Shown here in pieces: positions 36,203-46,331 of a DNA stretch of 64,000 nucleotides. A model generated the notes under the pieces. It did not search any database. It saw nothing but the letters and a program-made list of their open reading frames with translations, and was not told where the DNA came from. Source of the stretch: Hybos culiciformis (Eukaryota > Arthropoda > Insecta > Diptera > Hybotidae); the NCBI GenBank assembly GCA_964007475.1, contig OZ023273.1, positions 4,812,176 through 4,876,175 of the forward strand, read 5' to 3'. The position numbers and the translations under genes were made by a program. Positions within the stretch are counted from its first letter, which is position 1; each line of letters opens with the position of its first letter.

Positions 36203-39200
36203 CTAAAAGAAAAATAAATTAAATTATTTTAATAAATTTTTAATTGATTATTTTTGTTAGACATACACTTTATTTTTGTTTTTAAATAGTTTTTAATTTT
36301 TTTGTTAAATATTACTCAAGGTTTAAATTTAAAACGTTATTATTTTTACATAATGTATTCACTAGGACTAGAATATATTTATATATACGATGAATATATT
36401 TGTCCTGTATAGGTACGCTGACCATTCGTCCCTTTTTTCAAGGGACAGTCCCTTGTTTGGATGTCTCATCCCTTGAATTGAGATATTTTAAAAGGGACGC
36501 GATATGTCCCTTATTTTCGCATTAGTTCCCTTAAAGTCCCATATTTCTGCCACACACGTTTAAATTTTTAATAGCTCTGAAATAACAAATTTTTAGCAGA
36601 GCGTGAAAATAATTCATTTGGACAACAACGACAATTTCTTTAATTTTTATGACACTTGTGTACAATATTTAAGCCAATTGACAAAAGAATTCGAAAATAT
36701 ACTTGTTGTTGAATGGATTTTATTGAAAAGTGTACCGTGTGTTGAAAGTTGAAAATAGCTTAATTTATATATGTGTAAAAATTCCAAAAATTGACGATAA
36801 TGAGTTACTTGATGACACATCTCAAATTTTGCAACTGAAGAAAAGGTCAACAAAAAATTAATTATAAAATTGTCTTTAAAATTATGGAATTTTGTTTCTG
36901 CTTACCAGGCTCAAATGCACTTACAGAGCGAGTGTTCTCAATTATGAACAATTTTCTCAAAAAAATTCGCTCTACTCAAAAATATTAATGGTATTAACTA
37001 TATTTTAATTAAATTTTTTTTTTATATATTCTAAATCAAAAATTATTTCTTTTCTAGATCTTAGATAAAAAAAATGAGGAAGCAATTTTTTTTTCTCAAG
37101 TCATATTGTTCTTTATTTAAGTTTGAATATGAATTTAAATTCAATATCATTATATTTTAGTTTGTATAAGAACTAATATACTGTTTTTGTTTAAAATTTG
37201 GAAACTGTTTTATTTCTGTCCCTTATTTTTATAATTGAAAAATGGTCACCGTATGTATAGATAAAGGTTAAAATAAAGAAAAATTTTAGTTCTTCGCAAA
37301 TATTTCGAAAAAAATTACGTTTTTAGGCACTTTTGAGGTCGTTCTAAGTTCTAACTCACGGTGACCGTGAATCCAATTTTTAATTACGTATTCAACAAGC
37401 CCAAGAACTGGAAAAATAATCAAAGTGCCCCTAAGTATAAAGTTATTCCATATTGAGAGTGTGTTTATAATAAAGATGATCACCGAATTACTCTAAATTT
37501 GAGATTAGTTGTATCTTTATTGGTTTAAGAGGGATAGTTCTTTTCCACAAAATCTACGAATTGTTGCAAATTTATTTCTTAAGTTTATATGAAACTAGTG
37601 ACAAATATAAAGATAATACTGTCAACTATTCAAAAACTACTAATAATGCTATTACAAAAAAGTGTAATTTATATTCACAGAAGTTTTCAAAAATGATGAA
37701 TTACTACATATTTGTAAGAGAAAATCGTAGTGAAAAGTAAAAAAAAAATTAAGATATATTTTTTAAGGTTTCAGTTTTGCAGAACATGTGTGATAAAGTT
37801 ATTTAAATGTTGAAAGAAAAAATCCATTAAAAATGATGTTTCATATACATATTTTTCTCGGTCCCTTTTAAAAATAACAAATTATTCACACAAAAACAAA
37901 AATGATCTCAAACATAAAAGAACAAGTCATATTTATACCAAAAATTGAATAAAGAGAGGAAAAAAAAAAAAAAGAATATTTTTGTACAAAGGTGATTCAA
38001 CTGTCTAGAAAGCCGTCATATCCGAATAATTTTGTTTGATAAATAAAATAAAATACAAAATAATAAATAGGTACTTTAATAAGTTGCAAAATATATATTT
38101 TTATACATTCAGGTATATTGCATGCATACAATAATGTATAATAATTGTACGATTATACGATTTAACAAGTTATTTGTCTAATGTGTAGATACTTCAAATT
38201 ATTTCCAACAAAATAAATTTTGTTTTAACGTACAACATCTTTTGTTGTTGGTTGAGGCAACATGAAATATTTACATAAGTATTAGTTAGGTAGGTTTGTA
38301 AAAAATAAAAAATACAAAATGATACGGCTGGTTCGTTTTAAGTAAAATTTCATCCAGCTAGATTATCTTTAGAAACAAAATAATCCGTTTCTATATTGTG
38401 TCGATCGTTCTTGGGCTGCAGTTGTGACAAAAGAGAAAATCAAGCGCTTTGGCTAATTGACCATCATTTAGTCAATTTAAACTACTTCAGTTCTATTTTG
38501 ATCAGAGTCAGTCTTGCTGTGTCAGTATTTTTATTTTAGTTTGATTAAAATGCAAAATTTTGACATTTTATTTCAAAATTTTTTTTTATAATTATTGTAG
38601 GATTTATAAGTTAAAAAATATAGGGAGAAAACGACAAATGTTATTTATAAAAATATATGAAAAATATACTTACTACAAAGTGTCTGGTGGTCCTATAATT
38701 AAAACTTCCCAACGAAATATATCATTTTCATCGATCAATCCAGCTGAAAATCCTTCAACAGGATTTTTATTTAATTCTAAAATTAAATAAAAATAATATA
38801 ATTTAAATGTTTTAAAAATAATATAGTTAATTTTAATGTTTTAAAAATTAGAGGGCACTTTTCACGTGCTAAATGAATCAAGTTGATATTATTTTCTTGC
38901 TCATATTGAAAAATATAGAACAGTACCTCAAAAAGGAAGTATGGAGCCCCTAGTTTCCTTTAATAGACATCCAACTTCTCACACACTAATTTTTATCACA
39001 ATAAATTCGACTTTTTCCAGATTGAGAACTTATTGCTCCGTTATCTGAACTCAGAGAATCTCAAATTTTGGCTTGATTGAAGATGTACGAGATTACGCAT
39101 ATTTTGGCATTTAAATGATCAAATTTAATCTTTTAGTTTAATGGTTAAGCATTTAAGTGCGCGACAGACAGACGATTAGACGATAGTGAAAGCATATAGT

Positions 39201-42200
39201 TCGTTTTTTCATTTTTGATGGAAAACGGGTTGAAAAGGTAGATTCATGTCTTTTATAAATATTTATAAATCCAATAATATAACATTATTTTAGAACTGTA
39301 TTTCTTAAATTTTAATGTTGGATGTAGAAAATAAATATTACAGCTATGTATAAATAAATAATGATATAAATATATTATTGAAAGGTGATTAAGGTACTGA
39401 ATACCCATAATAAATTTTTTTTTCTAATTTTTTAGAGCTAAATTATATTTCCAACCCTTATATTATAAATTCTGAAAAAGCCAGATAAAATCATATTTCA
39501 GAGTCATTCCCATAAAACTAAATCACTGAAAAAGTCTATAATTAAAGCTGTGTTAACTAACGAAAATTAAAAATGTTCAACAAACTCGATTTTTTTTTTC
39601 AATAACAGATCTTAAAATCTATTGTAGTTTGGCTGATGAAATATGGATAATTAAGTAAGTTGACAAGAACATAAAACTTCTATTTCTCAGAAACATATTG
39701 CATATTTGTGTAACAGTTGTAGAAAAACTAATAGATGTATAGATGTAAAGCAAAAAATCAAATAACAAATGTTCCAAAAAAAAAAGACAATTTACTTTTG
39801 TCCTTTAATATAAAATTAAATAATTATGAGATTTCTTTGTTTAACATTGATAACCATGTGTCTAAAATTTGTTCTAAAATTGTCGTAATTTTAGCCAAAC
39901 TTAGACATTATAATTTAATAACTACAAATTAAGATTTTATGATTTTTCTTGGTATTCTATTGATGAAAGATTTCATATTTTCAAAATAAAACAAAAATGT
40001 AATTTTAATTTATAGCTAAATTATTGACAGAAAATTTTGTTTACATTATAATTGATTATGAATTTATTTTGTTTTGATTTTTTTTGTAATTTTTGCTAAA
40101 TTATAAATTGGATTTCTTTATTTTTTATTTAAATTGAGTAGGTAGATACTAGGTCGAAAATACATGAATAAAACCAAACTTTTTAATTTAAAAGAATAAA
40201 TAATAAAAATGTAGGTCTAAAAGCTGATTCGATTGTCTGAATCTTTCAACGAAATCGAGGGCTAATAATTTATTTTACAAAACTATTTAAAAATTTTATT
40301 TCTTTGCAGAAACTGTAGGTAATTAACCAGAAAAATTAACGAATTTTTATAATTAAATTAAATTATTGCAAAATGCTTCAGAAAATAGAAGAAGCTCAAA
40401 ATTCCTCATCAATAGCTCTGAGTGATGTTTTAGCTTTATTTCTGTGTTTAATTTTTATTATTAGGTATTTGTTTTCTTTACTTCTTAATCTCAGCAAATA
40501 TGTCAGTTTTTTAAAGGTCAATTTAAGTAAAAAAAAAAAAACCAAAAATGAATCGAATACATATAGCGAAAAATCACTTCAACCTATAGAATTAGCAAAA
40601 CAAAACTATAACCTTGTTTTTGGAGGCAGGGCTCTTTAAAAAGATAAAATAAATAAAACTTCAATATAAACAATAAAATCTACAAATTTGCTCATAATTT
40701 ATTTTATTTGTGTAAATTTTGAAACATTAATGTCTTAAATTGTATGTTAAGTGAATTATGTGTGGGTATTAAAGAATTGTGTGTAACTTTGCAAACTGGT
40801 CTCCGTTCTCTAATATCAGTTAAGACAATCCAGAGAAATTATGATTTTTTCGCTGTGCTTTGTGCATCACATAATAAATTTGACCATTATGATACGTACA
40901 AGATTCTTTTAACTCTTTCTCGTTGTTTCACACCTACTCGGCAACCAAAAAAAAAATTGTTCTCGAGACAATTTCTTTGTGAAACAACAAGAAAGAGATA
41001 AAAGAATAAGTTATATGAATCATAGTGTAAAACTGCCAATTATTACTAATGTTAATGATTTTCGAATTTAATAAATTAGTTGAACAATATTTTAAAAATT
41101 TTAAATTCTGTTTCATTCACAATCTCGAATTAGAAACTTATTTTTTCCATTCAAAACTTCCACTCTGTTTTGTACTTTATGATTTTAGAAGTATTAAGAT
41201 CATTAAGTGCTCGAAATTTCTTCAAAATTGTTTGCGCTATTTTATACCTACCACATTCTCTTTTAATTTACTACCTACAATTTTATTTGACTTATTAAAA
41301 CTTATTATTAATGAAGTTTTCATCGAATAGCTTATGAAATTTAACATAATTATAATTTGTTAGTAGAAAGTTTTGTTTTTTCAATTTTACTTTTAATGCC
41401 TTTTAATTACCTATATCTATACTTGAGAGATACACATCTAAAAATTATTATATAAAAATCTGAACCCTATTGCGTTACTTTAAACCTAAATTTAAAACAA
41501 AGGCTTATTATAATAATTTTCGATTTAGGTAGGTATATAATAATATTTTATAACATGATATTTGATCATTGAGATTGTAGTTTTTTAAGATCAATGAGAT
41601 TATATATTAATAATACCTAACTATTAAAACAAAATTTCAAATGTTTTTCGAAATAAAATAGGTAGGTACCTATCTAAACTTCGAAATTTTACTCAAGGCA
41701 TTAGTACCTATTAGTCTTATTGTAGAGATAGATGTGTAGGTAGCAATATTTTTTATGTACCTAATATACCTAGTTTACATGATAGTCCAACCGTGGTTGA
41801 GTCGAAATGTGGTTGAAAAGAGGTCAAGTGTTTACATGATGCAGACGAAAAGCATGTGGTTGAACTGTGGTTGAATTAAGTTTGAAAATGACAAGATCAT
41901 ATACAAAAAAGAAACAAAACAAACAGCTGTTGCTTATTTTTAACCGGATTAAACGTTTATATGGATATAGTTAACTTAACCGAGCGAATTTCTTAGGTTG
42001 AATCGGGTTAACCCAGGTTAACTCTACTACCGTTTACATGTAGTAGTTGAACCGTAGTTGAAACCGGTTTCAACTCTCCATGTAAATTAGGTAATAGTTG
42101 CAGAGGAATCCAAAAATAACAGAAATCAAAGCTTCGAAAACAAAATTTCGATTTTAAGTTCAAAGTTATTCCGGGCCGGCTTTCTGAAATCTTCGTTCAA

Positions 42201-43006
42201 CTTGCTTCCATTATAAAAAAAAAATAAAAAACTAAGATGGAAATAAAAAAAGAAAAATTCTCTTCGTTTTTTTCCCCAATTTTAATTAAAGTTTCTATTA
42301 TCTTTCATGCGTACCTAAAAATTTTATTTTTTTTTTTTTTTTGAATAAAAAAAGTTACAGCTGGCGCCTGCCTTTAAAACAATGAACTGTCTACCAGCAA
42401 TCTTCAAAAATGGAAATTATTGACAAAAATCTAAATAAATTAATTTTCTAAGTCAGGTTTACAGAGAGAGAGCTTTGTTCGGAACAACAAAAAATGAAAA
42501 AAAAAATTAAGACAGACATTATTATTATTATTTTTGATGGCCACAGAAGAAAATTTTAAAGAAGAAAAAAAAGTTATCCGACTGTTCGTATTGATTTTTC
42601 TTCCACCACAAAGGAAAAAAAAAAAAATTGTTCGCCGTTTGCCGACAAAAAAATTTTTTTTTTTTTTTTTTTCACCAAAGTCGAAGACAAAAAAAAATAG
42701 ATACCTACCTCTTCATCTTTGTTCCCGTTCCCGTAACGAGAACGAGATTTATTTTTATTTTAATTGAAAATAATTTGAATTTATAAAAAAGATTTTTTAT
42801 TTCATTAAAAAAAAATCCGTAAAAAAATTTAAAAAAAAGAAATTTTCTTGAAAAAAAATCTTTTTGCACGTTTTAGGATGAAAAAAATATGTCGGATGTG
42901 TGGTTTGGGGTTTTTATTCTTTTTTCTTACAATTCGATGGAAAAAAAAAAAAAAACTTACCAGCTAATTGTTTTTTTAAAAGTAACGATGATTGAGGTTC
43001 AGCCAT
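35845..43006 (-). CDS. UBE2G1: Ubiquitin-conjugating enzyme E2 G1 (three exons)
   Basis: Cytosolic E2 that takes activated ubiquitin from E1 as a thioester and, with RING E3 ligases, builds mainly Lys48-linked chains (family knowledge). Coding exons: 43006-42961, 38776-38674, 36202-35845; introns 4184 and 2471 bp, all GT-AG. The joined frame gives 168 aa; the human protein is 170. It begins MAEPQSSLLLKKQLA, continues LNKNPVEGFSAGL, WEVLIIGPPDTLYEGG and PLRPPRMKFVTEIWHPN, and ends VRKSQEECS. The HPN motif is at residues 80-82 and the catalytic cysteine at 90 in NGDVCISIL. The acidic insertion after it (HEPGDDKWGYEKASERWLP) is the hallmark of the G/R class and excludes canonical UBE2D or UBE2N. 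All active-site features are intact, so it should be functional. It is divergent from RAD1. Its introns hold a hAT relic, a TIR element and a possible nested gene. Confidence 0.97.
36414..37253. mobile_element. Decayed hAT transposon in UBE2G1 intron 2, 840 bp
   Basis: Inverted termini TACGCTGACCATT and AATGGTCACCGTA, each followed inward by sequence containing AAGGGACAG. TGTATAG flanks both ends (36406-36412 and 37254-37260; the eighth base differs, G or A). A transposase fragment is still readable on the plus strand (36902-36988). The left half is rich in TCCCTT and AAGGGA motifs (AAGGGACAGTCCCTTG near 36440), giving internal hairpins. It is a deletion derivative of an autonomous hAT. Confidence 0.85.
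36902..36988 (+). pseudogene. hAT transposase C-terminal (dimerisation) fragment
   Basis: Reads LPGSNALTERVFSIMNNF followed by LKKIRSTQKY and TAA. The LP(G/T)xNAxxERVFSxMNN pattern is the conserved core of the hAT-family C-terminal dimerisation domain. Only about 28 codons are intact; the catalytic domain and zinc finger are lost. It lies inside the 36414-37253 element on the strand opposite to UBE2G1. Confidence 0.85.
38674..38776 (-). CDS. UBE2G1: UBE2G1 exon 2
   Basis: Acceptor TTTTAG before AATTAAATAAAAATCC; donor GTAAGT after ACTTTGTA. It encodes the second and third bases of Glu16 through the first two bases of Tyr50 (LNKNPVEGFS ... IIGPPDTL). The plus-strand open frame at 38560-38790 is only its antisense shadow. 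Confidence 0.97.
39085..39235 (+). repeat. Dispersed repeat, GGAC/GACAGACAG family, copy 4
   Basis: Within UBE2G1 intron 1. GCGACAGACAGACGATTAGACG is followed by TTCGTTTTTTCATTTTTGATGGAAAACGGG. The upstream ATATTTTGGCATTTAAATG block is shared with copy 1 near 612. Confidence 0.55.
40373..40639 (+). CDS. Possible nested gene: 88 aa single-pass membrane protein
   Basis: I do not recognise the family. The frame begins ATG in an AAA-A-ATG type context and encodes a short polar N-terminus (MLQKIEEAQNSSS), a strongly hydrophobic segment at about residues 17-38 (ALSDVLALFLCLIFIIRYLF), a second hydrophobic stretch to about 50, a Lys-rich linker (KKKKTKNE) and a polar tail ending NYNLVFGGRAL. Unlike chance frames here it uses a varied amino-acid set with Gly, Arg, Pro and Ala. 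A polypyrimidine acceptor (TTTATTTCTTTGCAG, ending 40309) lies 63 bp upstream, as for a spliced 5' UTR, and AATAAA repeats start 9 bp after the stop. It lies in UBE2G1 intron 1, on the opposite strand. It could still be a retrocopy or chance. Confidence 0.45.
   Translation: MLQKIEEAQNSSSIALSDVLALFLCLIFIIRYLFSLLLNLSKYVSFLKVNLSKKKKTKNESNTYSEKSLQPIELAKQNYNLVFGGRAL
40648..40657 (+). promoter_or_regulatory. Overlapping AATAAA poly-A signals after the 88-codon frame
   Basis: AATAAATAAA beginning 9 bp beyond the stop codon at 40637-40639. It supports a short transcript end for the candidate nested gene, though AATAAA is frequent in this AT-rich DNA. Confidence 0.35.
40913..40997. repeat. Hairpin with 20 bp arms and nested palindrome
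   Basis: CTCTTTCTCGTTGTTTCACA (left) pairs with TGTGAAACAACAAGAAAGAG (right) with one mismatch. The loop itself contains TTGTTCTCGAGACAA, a second near-palindrome. It lies in UBE2G1 intron 1 and within the 85-codon frame at 40744-41001, which I do not regard as a gene. Confidence 0.7.
41774..42086. mobile_element. TIR element with repeated GTGGTTGAA motifs, about 313 bp
   Basis: TTTACATG at 41774-41781 and CATGTAAA at 42079-42086 bound a segment unusually rich in the heptamer GGTTGAA and its variants (CCGTGGTTGAGTC, TGTGGTTGAAAAG, TGTGGTTGAACTGTGGTTGAA, GTAGTTGAAACCGG) and the inverted GGTTTCAACT. TTTACATG also recurs internally (about 41831 and 42033). The flanks do not show a clear duplication, so the superfamily is unresolved. 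It lies in UBE2G1 intron 1. Confidence 0.65.
42961..43006 (-). CDS. UBE2G1: UBE2G1 exon 1 (start codon)
   Basis: ATG at 43006-43004 follows TTTAA-ATG on the minus strand and encodes MAEPQSSLLLKKQLA plus the first G of Glu16; donor GTAAGT at 42960-42955. The start fits the family: the human protein has the same length before the exon junction and the same LLLxxQLAELNKNP continuation. Confidence 0.95.
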
Positions 43007-45141
43007 TTAAAGAAACACAATTTTTTTTTTAGTTATTTTTAAATTTTAATTTGTAGAACACCAAAAGAAATTTTTTTTACAAAAAAAATATAATTAAAAA
43101 TTATTTTAAAAAAAAGATATATTTTTTTCTTTTATGTAAAAAAAAAAAATTTAATCTCTTTTCCCTTTTTGTTCAATGTTCACTAGAAATTTTCTCTATG
43201 GTGAAAACGAAATGTGAAAATATCAAAGAATATTGCCAGATTCTTTAAAAACAACAGGCAACTGTATAAAATAATATTTCAAATCGTAGCATAGTGTTAA
43301 TTTAGTGTTCCTTTATGGCTTTCCGGTACATTTATATTTTTGATTTTTTTTTTTTGATAGAATCATTCTTGTTTGTGACAATTAAATATGATGATGACTT
43401 TTTTTTATGGAGTAAACACAATTGAAGCGACAACGACGACTACAACGACAGCGATATCACTGGAGTGAACACAATTACGGTGACGGCGACGAAATAAATA
43501 AACAGGAAAAAAATAAACAAATAGAAAAATAAACAAAAAAAATATATGATTGTCGTTATCGCCCGGCGACAAAATAGAAACATTTCTCACTGTCGTTTGT
43601 CGCCAGTCATCTCAGTTCTGTTCATTCTCATACAAATGTATGGTTTATATTTTTTTTTTGATAGTCGCTATCGGTGTCGTTATCGCTGTCGTTTTCGCTG
43701 TCGTTGTCGCTGTTTTGTTGTTTTTGTTTCAGTAATCCGTCTATTTTCTGAGATACAAAACATTAAAAATATATAGAAAATGAGTTTTACGTCGAGTTTT
43801 GTCTCAGGTATAATTTTCTAAATAAAATTTTCAACATCGAATATTGCATGGCAGAATTTTGTCGAAAATTTAGGGCATAAAAATGCTTAAATGTCTCTAT
43901 GTAGTAAACACAATTGGGGCGACAGCGATAGCGACTATCAAAAAAAAAAATAGAAACCATATATTTTTATGAGAATGAACACAATTGAGACGACTGGCGA
44001 TAAATTAGAAATGTTTCTATTTTTTCGCCTGGCGACAACGACAACCATATATTTTTTTTGTTTATTTTTCTATTTGTTTATTTTTTACTGTTTATTTAAT
44101 TCGTCGCCGTCGCCGTAATTGTGTTCACTCCAAGTGATATCGCTGTCGTTGTCGTTGTAATCGTCGTTGTCGCCGTAATTGTGTTCACTCTATCCGGTAA
44201 ATCTTTTCTTAACACTATTTACATGTTGCAACATAAAAATATATTCAATGCTTTATTGAAGAAAAAAATTATGTTGAACTCTGTGGATTCATCGTTTATG
44301 CAATAATACAGTTACCAATTACCAAGCTTTATTACTATACTATTAAAAAAGAAATTATACTCCGGGCATCGTAACGATGCTAATTGTCTGTTTATGGGAG
44401 GTTTATATTTAAATTTCCCCTCGTTTGTTTTCAATTATGTTTATTTTTAATTTATTTTGCCCCCTCCCGATAACATTTCTATTTTGATTTTTATATTTTG
44501 AACTGGAAACTGGAATTCCTGGACCTGGACCATTATTTTTGATTTGTTTTTTTTTAAATTTATTATTAAAACAACAAACAGGACGAAACGATAAAAAATT
44601 AACAAGTTTTCATTTTATAATATATCGTATTCATCATAATCATAATCATGATTATAATGAACACATGAACTACCTACTTTAAATTTGAGGTACCTACCTA
44701 TACATACAACATACCTTACCTACCTAAATTTTAAATTATGTTTGGTTCAATGTCAGAGAAATTTATAAAATGGATTGAAACCTAACTGTCTAGAGTGGAC
44801 AACTAATAATGCCTAGACTTGTTAGCTACCACTTCCTAGAAAGCAACATTCCTAACTAATCCCAAATTATGTACAAAGTTAAATTAGTTAGGTATCTTCA
44901 AAATAGATAGGTAAAGGTAAAATAGTAGGTAAATTTCTTTAGAACTAAATTAGGTATACACCTGTGTGGGTACCGTCCAGCTAAGTATGCTTAATAGAAT
45001 GATTAATTATTCATTTTTAACTTCCAGAATATTTTATTCCATACCTAGGTACCTACCTTTATAAATTTAATGTGACCACAACCAGACACAATCGATTAAT
45101 TCTAATTTTTTTTTGCAGATAGAAAATTTTTTTAATTGCTG
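43007..45141. other. Intergenic region between divergent UBE2G1 and RAD1
   Basis: Holds the upstream sequences of both genes, which face away from each other. I see no TATA or initiator that I would trust in this AT-rich DNA. The middle third is an inverted pair of element copies (43410-44190). The RAD1-proximal part (44690-45060) is rich in GGTAGGTA/TACCTACC words. A splice-acceptor-like TTTTTTTGCAG ends at 45119, so RAD1 may have a non-coding first exon here. Confidence 0.6.
43410..44190. mobile_element. Inverted pair of element copies (foldback), 781 bp
   Basis: Two arms of about 280 bp (about 43410-43690 and 43905-44190) are inverted copies with roughly 90% identity. Each starts GAGT(A/G)AACACAATT and contains, in order, a run of GACAACGACGA/CAGCGATATCACT, a second GTGAACACAATTACGG, GGCGACGAA, AAATAAACAAATAGAAAAAT, the sequence GTCGCC-GGCGA, and TTTGATAGTCGCTATC. 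The right copy also ends internally in CCAATTGTGTTTAC, so it may be a complete element with terminal and internal repeats of the same AACACAATT motif; CTCTAT occurs on both sides of it (43895-43900, 44188-44193). The spacer has a GTCGCT/GTCGTT-type simple repeat. The open frames over it are translated repeats. Confidence 0.8.
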
Positions 45142-45291
45142 ATGCAACATTCCAAGTATTTATATGAAAAAGGAATTTTAAAAAATTTAAATATGTTGAC
45201 ACAATCACAAATTTCATCAATGAAGTTTATTGGAAAGCTGGATAACATCAAAGCTATTCAACTTTCTTTAAAGTCTATTAGCTTTGATGAT
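45142..45291 (+). CDS. RAD1: RAD1 exon 1
   Basis: Ends at GATGAT before donor GTAAGT (45292), phase 0. Reading on through the donor gives an 84-codon frame of no significance. Confidence 0.88.
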
Positions 45292-46277
45292 GTAAGTTTA
45301 ATTTTTTTTGAGAAAAGAAATGATATTTCCTTAATATCAATATGTGTTTGTATTATGAATAATACAATCAGTTACTCTTTTACGAGATAGACGCCCACAT
45401 ACTTATTTGCAAAAATTATAATTTTATTAATTAAAAAACCGGCAACAAACAAGTTTAGAAATAATTAAATAAATAAAATAATATTATTTAAAACAAAATT
45501 TAATAGAATTCACGTTAATATATTACGCAAATTTCTGTATAATTATAGAATGCTACTTTTCAATTGTCTGAAGATGGTGTTAGAGTTACTGTAGAAAATT
45601 CAAAAGCTGTTCAAGCCAATGTTTTTATTACCAAATCGTGTTTCTCAGAATATGTATTGCCTTCTAATGGCACTGTTAGGTTTTCCACTGGTTTGAATGT
45701 TATAACAGAATGCTTGAGTATATTTTCCATGGCTGATTCCAGTATGAAAATGTTATACAAAGGTGAGGGCACACCTTTAATGCTTATATTAGAACACCAT
45801 GGTGATGAGGAATGGCTTACAGAATGTTCCATAAAAACACGTAATTATGAAGAACCAATAGATTACTATGTAGTTGAAGACGATAATTCAACATTTAATA
45901 CAATTTTTTTGAAAGGACCTGATTTTGCAAATCTATTTAATGATATCGATAAAACAGCTGATAAATTAGAAATATCACTGTCAGAAGATGATCCAAATTT
46001 TTCGATTAAAATTATTGGTGTTATGCAAACTGAATCTTGTTTCGAAATATCAAAAAATAGTGATATGATAATTAAATTCAAATGCCAGAAAAATTCAAAA
46101 ATGCGCTATAAATATTCACATATTAAAACAATAATTAAAGCACTTCAGATCGCAAGTCAAATTTGTATAAAAACTGATGAAAATGGTTTACTTGAAATCC
46201 ATTTTATGATTCAACAAGACGACGATGCGCAAGTTTATATTCAATATTTTATACCTCCATTAGTAGATTATGATTAG
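45142..46277 (+). CDS. RAD1: RAD1 checkpoint clamp subunit (two exons)
   Basis: Subunit of the nuclear RAD9-RAD1-HUS1 (9-1-1) ring loaded at damaged DNA to activate ATR signalling (family knowledge). Exons 45142-45291 and 45549-46277 are joined across a 257 bp GT-AG intron to give FDD-NATFQLSEDGVRVTVENSKAVQANVF. The PCNA-like fold is represented by MKFIGKLDNIKAIQLSLKSI at the start, TGLNVITECLSIF, GTPLMLILEHHGDEEWLTECSIKT, KMRYKYSHIKTIIKALQIAS and the C-terminal HFMIQQDDDAQVYIQYFIPP. Length is 292 aa from the first in-frame ATG (45142), which follows an in-frame stop at 45133. The ATG at 45193 (MLTQSQISSMKF) has a better context and gives 275 aa, closer to the human (282) protein, so I favour it as the true start. 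No damage is seen. Confidence 0.95.
45549..46277 (+). CDS. RAD1: RAD1 exon 2
   Basis: Starts after AATTATAG with AAT GCT ACT (Asn-Ala-Thr) and runs 242 codons to TAG at 46275-46277. It carries most of the protein. Confidence 0.95.
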   Translation, partial: NATFQLSEDGVRVTVENSKAVQANVFITKSCFSEYVLPSNGTVRFSTGLNVITECLSIFSMADSSMKMLYKGEGTPLMLILEHHGDEEWLTECSIKTRNYEEPIDYYVVEDDNSTFNTIFLKGPDFANLFNDIDKTADKLEISLSEDDPNFSIKIIGVMQTESCFEISKNSDMIIKFKCQKNSKMRYKYSHIKTIIKALQIASQICIKTDENGLLEIHFMIQQDDDAQVYIQYFIPPLVDYD

Positions 46278-46331
46278 CTCTATCGAAAAAAATTTATTTA
46301 CACTTTATTTTGAATTTATAAAAAATTTGTT

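Noticed and set aside
38560..38790. 76-codon plus-strand frame
   Set aside because: Antisense shadow of UBE2G1 exon 2.
40744..41001. 85-codon frame as a gene
   Set aside because: It follows poly-A signals of the candidate nested gene, runs through a nested hairpin, and shows no recognisable domain.
41049..41330. 93-codon frame in UBE2G1 intron 1
   Set aside because: Phe/Leu/Ile-rich, with no start context, splice or poly-A support beyond chance.
42534..42767. 77-codon frame near UBE2G1 exon 1
   Set aside because: Poly-Lys and poly-Phe tracts from homopolymers inside intron 1; no family resemblance.
43405..44306. Val- and Arg-rich frames such as VVVVVVVASIVF
   Set aside because: They are translations of the GTCGTT/GTCGCT simple repeats in the inverted element pair.
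45611..46081. Minus-strand frames of 71-73 codons
   Set aside because: Antisense shadows of RAD1 exon 2.
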